A DNA stretch of 64,000 nt from CAZSSH01 sp964609825 (lineage in GTDB: Bacteria > Verrucomicrobiota > Lentisphaeria > Victivallales > Victivallaceae). Under the pieces are notes generated by a model. The model worked only from the letters and a program-made list of their open reading frames with translations. It ran no database searches and was not told where the DNA came from. Position 1 is the first letter of the stretch. Every line of letters starts with the position of its first letter. Positions 59,723 through 64,000 of the stretch are shown in pieces. Both the position numbers and the translations under genes were made by a program. The stretch spans positions 1 to 64,000 of the forward strand of contig CAZSSH010000007.1 in the NCBI GenBank assembly GCA_964609825.1, read 5' to 3'.

Positions 59723-60844
59723 TCAGCGTTTGCGGTAGATTTGCGCCGAGTTGCGCTCGACGAGCATTTTCATTTCCAGTTGCATCAAAGTGGCGAGCAA
59801 TTCGGCGCTGTCGAGATTGCTTTGCGCTCTGAGTTCGTCAAAACTCAAATCATTGGCTGATAAAAGGGAGCAAAGCAAGCTCTCCATTTCATTCAAATCG
59901 GCCGGGGCGTCGGGGAGGTAGGCGCTTTTGCCGTCTTCCGCCCTTTCACCGGGCCGCAAACCTGGGAGGTAGCCGATGCCCATGCCGGTCAGCACGTCGG
60001 CAAAGGTTTCAATCAGGCCCGCACCCTCGCGGATCAATTGATGACAGCCTCTGGCCTGCGGGTTGTCGGCCATCCCGGGGACGGCAAAGACATCGCGGCC
60101 CTGCTCCAGAGCCAGCCGGGCGGTGATCAAGGCGCCGCTGTCAATGTTGGCCTCGGTGACGACGGTCGCGGCGCACAACCCGGCGACAATCCGGTTACGG
60201 CGCGGGAACGAGCTGCGGCTGACCGGAAAGGTCATTGGAAATTCGCTCACGACCGCGCCGTCGTTTTCGATAATCGCGCGGGCCAGCGGGACATTTTCCT
60301 GCGGGTGGAGGCGCAGCAATCCGCCGCCCAGCACCGCCACGGTGACGGCATGGTTGTCGACACAGGTTTGGTGCGCTACTGTGTCCACCCCAAAAGCGAG
60401 GCCGGAAACCACCACAAAATTGGCTGCGACCGCCCCTTCGGTGATGAGCCGGGTCATCCGGTGGCCGTAACCGGTCATCCGGCGGCTGCCGACGATGGCG
60501 ACCGCGTTGTCGGGAAACGAAGGGAGATTGCCCCTCACGTAGAGACACAAAGGGGGATCGTACAAGTGACGCAATACATCCGGGTAATTGTCGTCCAAAA
60601 TGGTGATGAGCCGCACTCCGGAGCGGTTAACCAGCGCCAATTCCTTGTCGAGTTCTTCGGCGGCGGCAAATTCGCTGATTTTTTTGGCCAGCACCGGGCC
60701 GATGCCTCGCACTTGGGCCAAATCGTTTTCGGTGGTTTCAAAAATGTTGGCGGGTGAGCCAAGCGCATCGCACAAGGCTTGGTATTTGACAAAGCCGATG
60801 CCGGAAATCAGATTGCATAAAATCACGCCTTCGCGGTCAAGCAT
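59723..60844 (-). CDS. dprA: DNA-processing protein DprA
   Basis: The 373-residue protein is DprA, which loads RecA on incoming single-stranded DNA in transformation. It has an N-terminal helix-hairpin-helix region (NDLAQVRGIGPVLAKKI), then the Rossmann-like core with AIVGSRRMTGYG, VSGLAFGVDTVAHQ, FPRRNRIVAGL and DSGALITARLALEQGRDVFAVPG, and a C-terminal winged-helix-like part. The start is ATG 60844 with GGGAG 6 bases upstream, inside the aroB end (8-base overlap). No other competence genes are next to it. Confidence 0.95.
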   Translation of the reverse strand: MLDREGVILCNLISGIGFVKYQALCDALGSPANIFETTENDLAQVRGIGPVLAKKISEFAAAEELDKELALVNRSGVRLITILDDNYPDVLRHLYDPPLCLYVRGNLPSFPDNAVAIVGSRRMTGYGHRMTRLITEGAVAANFVVVSGLAFGVDTVAHQTCVDNHAVTVAVLGGGLLRLHPQENVPLARAIIENDGAVVSEFPMTFPVSRSSFPRRNRIVAGLCAATVVTEANIDSGALITARLALEQGRDVFAVPGMADNPQARGCHQLIREGAGLIETFADVLTGMGIGYLPGLRPGERAEDGKSAYLPDAPADLNEMESLLCSLLSANDLSFDELRAQSNLDSAELLATLMQLEMKMLVERNSAQIYRKR

Positions 60845-61850
60845 GAGCAACTCCCAAAAGATTTAGAATTTTGCTCTCGGGGACATTTTTGACGACTTCC
60901 ACCTTGCCGATGGCACGGGGGAGGACCAAGGTGATTTGGCCGTTGCTGTTCTTTTTATCTGTCCGCATGTTTTCGACAATGGTTGCGGGGGCGAATTGCT
61001 GGGGGAGCTTATACGGGAGATGCAAGTGTTTCAAAAGCTCCAGCTGCCGGTTGTATTCGCCTTGAGTCCACATTTTTTCACTGAGAGCAAACAATCCGGC
61101 AAGATTCATCCCGATGGCGACCGCTTCGCCGTGGCTGATGGTAAAATTGCTTGCCGACTCGATCGCGTGGCCAAAGGTGTGACCGTAGTTGAGGATGGCG
61201 CGCAAATCATTCTCTTTTTCGTCCTTGCTGACCACGTCGGCCTTGATTTGGCAGCAGCGCTTGATGATGGATGTCCACTCCAAAGGCTCAAGCAAGCGGT
61301 CAAACAGTCCGGCGTCGCCGAGCACTGCGGTTTTGACGATTTCGGCCAAACCGCAGCGGATTTCACGCTCCGGCAAGGTTTGCAAATACGTGGGGTCGAT
61401 CAATACCGCCTCGGGTTGGTGAAAGGCACCGATGAGATTTTTGCCCTCCGGGATGTCCACCGCGGTTTTGCCGCCGACACTGGAGTCCACCATTGCGAGC
61501 AATGTGGTGGGAACCTGCACAAAGCTGATGCCGCGCATGTAAATTGCCGCTGCAAAGCCGGTCATGTCGCCGGTGACGCCGCCGCCCAATGCGATGAAAC
61601 GGCTTTTGCGGTCCAAATTGAGCCTCGCCGCGTAACGGCAGATGTCGCTCACGGTATTGACGGTTTTATGCTCTTCGCCGGCGGCGAAGACAAAGCGCTC
61701 AAAGTCGCCCAATGTTATTAATGGCGCCAAATTGGAGTCGGTGACGACCAGTGCGCGCCTGGCGGGCAGTTTGGCATATTGGGCAAACGCGTTCTCGCCG
61801 ATGTAAATATCATAACTGTATTGGCCGAGGCTGACGTTGACGATTTCCAT
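60837..61850 (-). CDS. aroB: 3-dehydroquinate synthase
   Basis: The 337-residue protein is AroB, the second step of the shikimate route. NAD binding and catalysis are seen in GEEHKTVNTV, ALGGGVTGDMTGFAAAIYMRGI, VPTTLLAMVDSSVGGKTAVD, GLAEIVKTAVLGD and NYGHTFGHAIE (zinc ligands, about residues 222-232), then SHGEAVAIGM. Start ATG 61850 has GGAG upstream. Its last codons overlap dprA. Confidence 0.96.
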   Translation of the reverse strand: MEIVNVSLGQYSYDIYIGENAFAQYAKLPARRALVVTDSNLAPLITLGDFERFVFAAGEEHKTVNTVSDICRYAARLNLDRKSRFIALGGGVTGDMTGFAAAIYMRGISFVQVPTTLLAMVDSSVGGKTAVDIPEGKNLIGAFHQPEAVLIDPTYLQTLPEREIRCGLAEIVKTAVLGDAGLFDRLLEPLEWTSIIKRCCQIKADVVSKDEKENDLRAILNYGHTFGHAIESASNFTISHGEAVAIGMNLAGLFALSEKMWTQGEYNRQLELLKHLHLPYKLPQQFAPATIVENMRTDKKNSNGQITLVLPRAIGKVEVVKNVPESKILNLLGVAHA

Positions 61851-62041
61851 ATTTTTCTCCGTATTTTTTTTAATTTAATCCTGAATTTACAAAAAAGCCA
61901 ATCGGAAAGTGAAAAAAATACTGGTAAAATTGCCGATGACAGAGTAAATTATATCCGAGTGATACTGCCGGCCGTTTTTGGGGACCCGGCTTCGCCGTCG
62001 CTGAAAAGGCATGACAACAAACTTTACCGTTGAGGAAATAA

Positions 62042-63382
62042 TTGGAAATGGAAGAGAACAAAAAAGATCTGGAGCTGATGGATAAAATCGTCAGTTTGTG
62101 CAAACGCCGCGGTTTCGTATTCCCGAGCTCGGAAATTTACGGCGGGATCAACGGCTTTTGGGACTACGGCCCCTACGGCTCGCGCATGAAGCGCGCGATT
62201 GAAAACTTGTGGTGGCACGAAATGGTCGAAACCCGCGACAATGTCGAGGGGCTCGACTCGACGATCATTTGCCACCCCCGCGTCTGGAAGGCCTCCGGTC
62301 ACCTCGACCAATTCAGCGACATGATGACCGACTGCCGCAAGTGCAAATCGCGTTTCCGCGTCGATCAGATGCCCGACCCGACCAAATGCAGCAATTGCGG
62401 TTCGGCGGACTTGACCGAGCCCCGTGAATTTAACTTGATGATGAAAACCTTTGTCGGCCCCGTGTTTGATGAGGAGCACACCGCGTGGCTCCGCGCCGAG
62501 AGTTGCCAGCCGATCTTTGTTGACTTTCACAGCGTCCGGGTGGCGACGCGCCAGAAGCTTCCTTTCGGGATCGCCCAGATCGGCAAGGCCTTCCGCAATG
62601 AGATCAACCCGCGCAACTTTACCTTTCGCAGCCGCGAGTTTACCCAAATGGAGATGGAGTTCTTTTGCGAAGACGCGCAAGGGATGGAGTTTTTTGAGTA
62701 CTGGAAAGCGCAGCGGATTAAGTATTACCGCGAAAAGTTGCTTTTCAGCGACGACTTCTTCCGCATTTATGAGCACGAAAAATTGGCTCACTATGCCAAA
62801 GCGGCCGTGGATATCGAAGTCAAGTTCCCGTTTGGCTGGGGCGAGCTGGAGGGCATCCACCACCGCGGTACCTGGGATTTGACGCGCCACAGCGAGTTTT
62901 CGGGCGAAGATTTGCAGTATATGGATCACGACAACGGCCGCAAGATTATGCCGACCGTCATCGAGACTTCGGTGGGGCTGGACCGCACCATGCTCGCTTT
63001 GCTGTGCCGCGCCTACGACGAGGATACCGCCGCCACCGCCAAAGAGGGGATGGAGGAGGATGTCCGCATCGTGATGCATTTGCCACCCTTGGTTGCTCCG
63101 GTGCAAGTCGCCGTGCTGCCGCTCTCCAAAAAATTGACCGAAAATGCGGAGGCTTTGTACAAAGACCTCAACCGCCATTTCCGCTCCGAAATGGATGTCA
63201 CCGGCAGCATCGGCAAACGCTATCGCCGCCAGGATGAAATTGGGACGCCGTTTTGCATCACCTTTGACTTTGAGTCGGGCGCCGACAACGCCGTCACCGT
63301 CCGTGACCGCGACAGCATGACGCAAGAGCGCGTCAATATTTCCCAATTGCGCAGCTATCTTGAGGAAAAAATCGGTATCTAA
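62042..63382 (+). CDS. glyQS: Glycyl-tRNA synthetase, single-chain (class II)
   Basis: The 446-residue protein is the alpha2-type glycyl-tRNA synthetase. Motif 1 region (PYGSRMKRAIENLWW), zinc-finger-like insertion with CRKCK...CSNCG (about 99-122), motif 2 (IGKAFRNEINPRNFTFRSREFTQMEME), motif 3 (SVGLDRTMLALL), and a C-terminal anticodon-binding domain (VQVAVLPLSKK) are seen. It charges tRNA-Gly. TTG 62042 has GAGG 6 bases upstream; ATG 62048 two codons further is the alternative with poorer spacing. Confidence 0.95.
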   Translation: MEMEENKKDLELMDKIVSLCKRRGFVFPSSEIYGGINGFWDYGPYGSRMKRAIENLWWHEMVETRDNVEGLDSTIICHPRVWKASGHLDQFSDMMTDCRKCKSRFRVDQMPDPTKCSNCGSADLTEPREFNLMMKTFVGPVFDEEHTAWLRAESCQPIFVDFHSVRVATRQKLPFGIAQIGKAFRNEINPRNFTFRSREFTQMEMEFFCEDAQGMEFFEYWKAQRIKYYREKLLFSDDFFRIYEHEKLAHYAKAAVDIEVKFPFGWGELEGIHHRGTWDLTRHSEFSGEDLQYMDHDNGRKIMPTVIETSVGLDRTMLALLCRAYDEDTAATAKEGMEEDVRIVMHLPPLVAPVQVAVLPLSKKLTENAEALYKDLNRHFRSEMDVTGSIGKRYRRQDEIGTPFCITFDFESGADNAVTVRDRDSMTQERVNISQLRSYLEEKIGI

Positions 63383-63388
63383 AACGGT

Positions 63389-64000
63389 ATGAAAAAATCC
63401 CCGGCGGCAATCGTAACAACGCTCAACTGTTTATGGCAAAGTGCGGCTCTGACGCTGTTGGCAGTATATGTGTCGGCAAATGTGCTCTACTGGCTGATTC
63501 CGGCTGCTTCGCCGGAACTCACCGAGACGTACAAACTCATTTTTATTGCGCGCGTCCGTTATGCTGTGCTGCCGGAGGCCAAGGAGCAGGGCAGTTATGT
63601 ATTGTGTACTTTGCTGTTGCCCTTGTTGGCCTATTTGGCGGTAAGGATCCGCAAAGTTCCGGCCAATTTGCTCAATTTTCTGGCGTGTTTGTGGTTGGCT
63701 TTGACGGTTTGGCTGATGTTCGGCAATGTTGAGTTTGTCAACACCGCCTTTCGCAAAGTTGGAGAGAGCCCGGCGCTGTTGATCAAAATCGATCTTTGCG
63801 CGGCGGCGATGGGGGTGCTCTTGTGGTTTTGGCGGCGTCCGCGGTTGAGTCGACGGTGGCTGCTGGCGCTGTCCCTGACAGTCGGCTTGTTGCTGACGGC
63901 GGCTTCGACGCTGTATGTGCCGGAGCGGATTACCGAATACTTTAACTTTCACTTTGACCCGATTTTGCAAGCGGTGAGTCAAACCGCCGGCGGGATGCAT
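63389..64000 (+). CDS. Membrane protein of unknown family, cut by window end
   Basis: An open frame of 204 codons runs from ATG 63389 to the window edge without a stop. It shows four or five hydrophobic segments, among them LTLLAVYVSANVLYWLI (about 22-38), VLCTLLLPLLAYLAV (about 71-85), LLNFLACLWLALTVWLMFGN (about 92-111) and LLALSLTVGLLLTAAS (about 157-172), with short charged loops (RRPRLSRR). I do not recognise the family. It begins 6 bases after glyQS, which suggests co-transcription. Confidence 0.7.
   Translation, partial: MKKSPAAIVTTLNCLWQSAALTLLAVYVSANVLYWLIPAASPELTETYKLIFIARVRYAVLPEAKEQGSYVLCTLLLPLLAYLAVRIRKVPANLLNFLACLWLALTVWLMFGNVEFVNTAFRKVGESPALLIKIDLCAAAMGVLLWFWRRPRLSRRWLLALSLTVGLLLTAASTLYVPERITEYFNFHFDPILQAVSQTAGGMH

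Noticed and set aside
62024..63346. 440-codon minus-strand frame opposite glyQS
   Set aside because: Antisense shadow; glyQS has all class II motifs on the plus strand.
1..64000. CRISPR arrays, tRNA/rRNA genes, insertion sequences or prophage
   Set aside because: No spaced direct repeats, tRNA-like folds, transposase or phage genes were seen in any intergenic stretch.

Overview
The window looks like a chromosome segment of a Gram-negative, saccharolytic bacterium of the Planctomycetes-Verrucomicrobia-Chlamydiae superphylum, most likely Lentisphaerota (Victivallis-like). This is inferred from four pseudopilin-like proteins with an N-terminal prepilin segment and a C-terminal H-X9-D-[GM]-H motif, each paired with a glycoside hydrolase; from lipid A and periplasmic genes (lpxC, fabZ, RND efflux); and from a MurB-Ddl fusion. 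No rRNA, tRNA, CRISPR, transposase or phage gene was seen. Genes are densely packed with many ATGA, TGATG or TAATG start-stop overlaps, and TTG starts are used (rsmB, probably glyQS).

Layout. 0.1-3.3 kb (minus): lpxC, a tandem-FabZ protein and a CoA-transferase. 3.4-10.6 kb: miaA, then a minus operon of RND adaptor, RND pump, HPr and an ArnT-like/TPR membrane protein. 10.7-17.8 kb (plus): rsmB, trmL, a DUF4886 esterase-like protein, a UMF1-type MFS, an orphan OppB-like permease, a 39-codon mini-pseudopilin, and a pseudopilin translationally coupled to a GH53 galactanase. 17.8-20.4 kb: SDR, GspG-like pseudopilin and rplM-rpsI with a possible structured leader. 20.4-24.1 kb (minus): sugar isomerase/epimerase, MFS-HEAT fusion and ilvH. 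24.3-30.4 kb (plus): an operon of a catalytically dead phosphohexomutase, an active phosphohexomutase, HAD phosphatase, aldo/keto reductase, a secreted LIM/DA1-like metallopeptidase and an IclR regulator, followed at 30.5-33 kb by a three-module QueG-like iron-sulfur protein with its own promoter and terminator.

33-45.5 kb (minus) is the accessory region: a LacI regulator with a near-consensus promoter framed by two AAACGTTT palindromes, then three successive pseudopilin + large secreted glycosidase cassettes. Between the second and third lies a 103-bp remnant of a lost fourth glycosidase. 45.6-54.2 kb (minus) is a seven-gene operon: flippase-like membrane protein, MTHFR, DUF1015, hisI, murB-ddl, a CxxC-less thioredoxin-fold protein and a D-aminoacylase. 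54.3-58.8 kb (plus): lacZ-type beta-galactosidase coupled to an XPB-like helicase. 58.8-64 kb: MBL hydrolase, dprA, aroB, glyQS and a membrane protein cut by the window end.

Functionally, the galactanase, beta-galactosidase and three large glycosidases point to growth on plant or host polysaccharides. The most unusual features are the repeated pseudopilin-glycosidase cassettes, the live/dead phosphomutase pair, and the bacterial DA1-like peptidase in the same operon.
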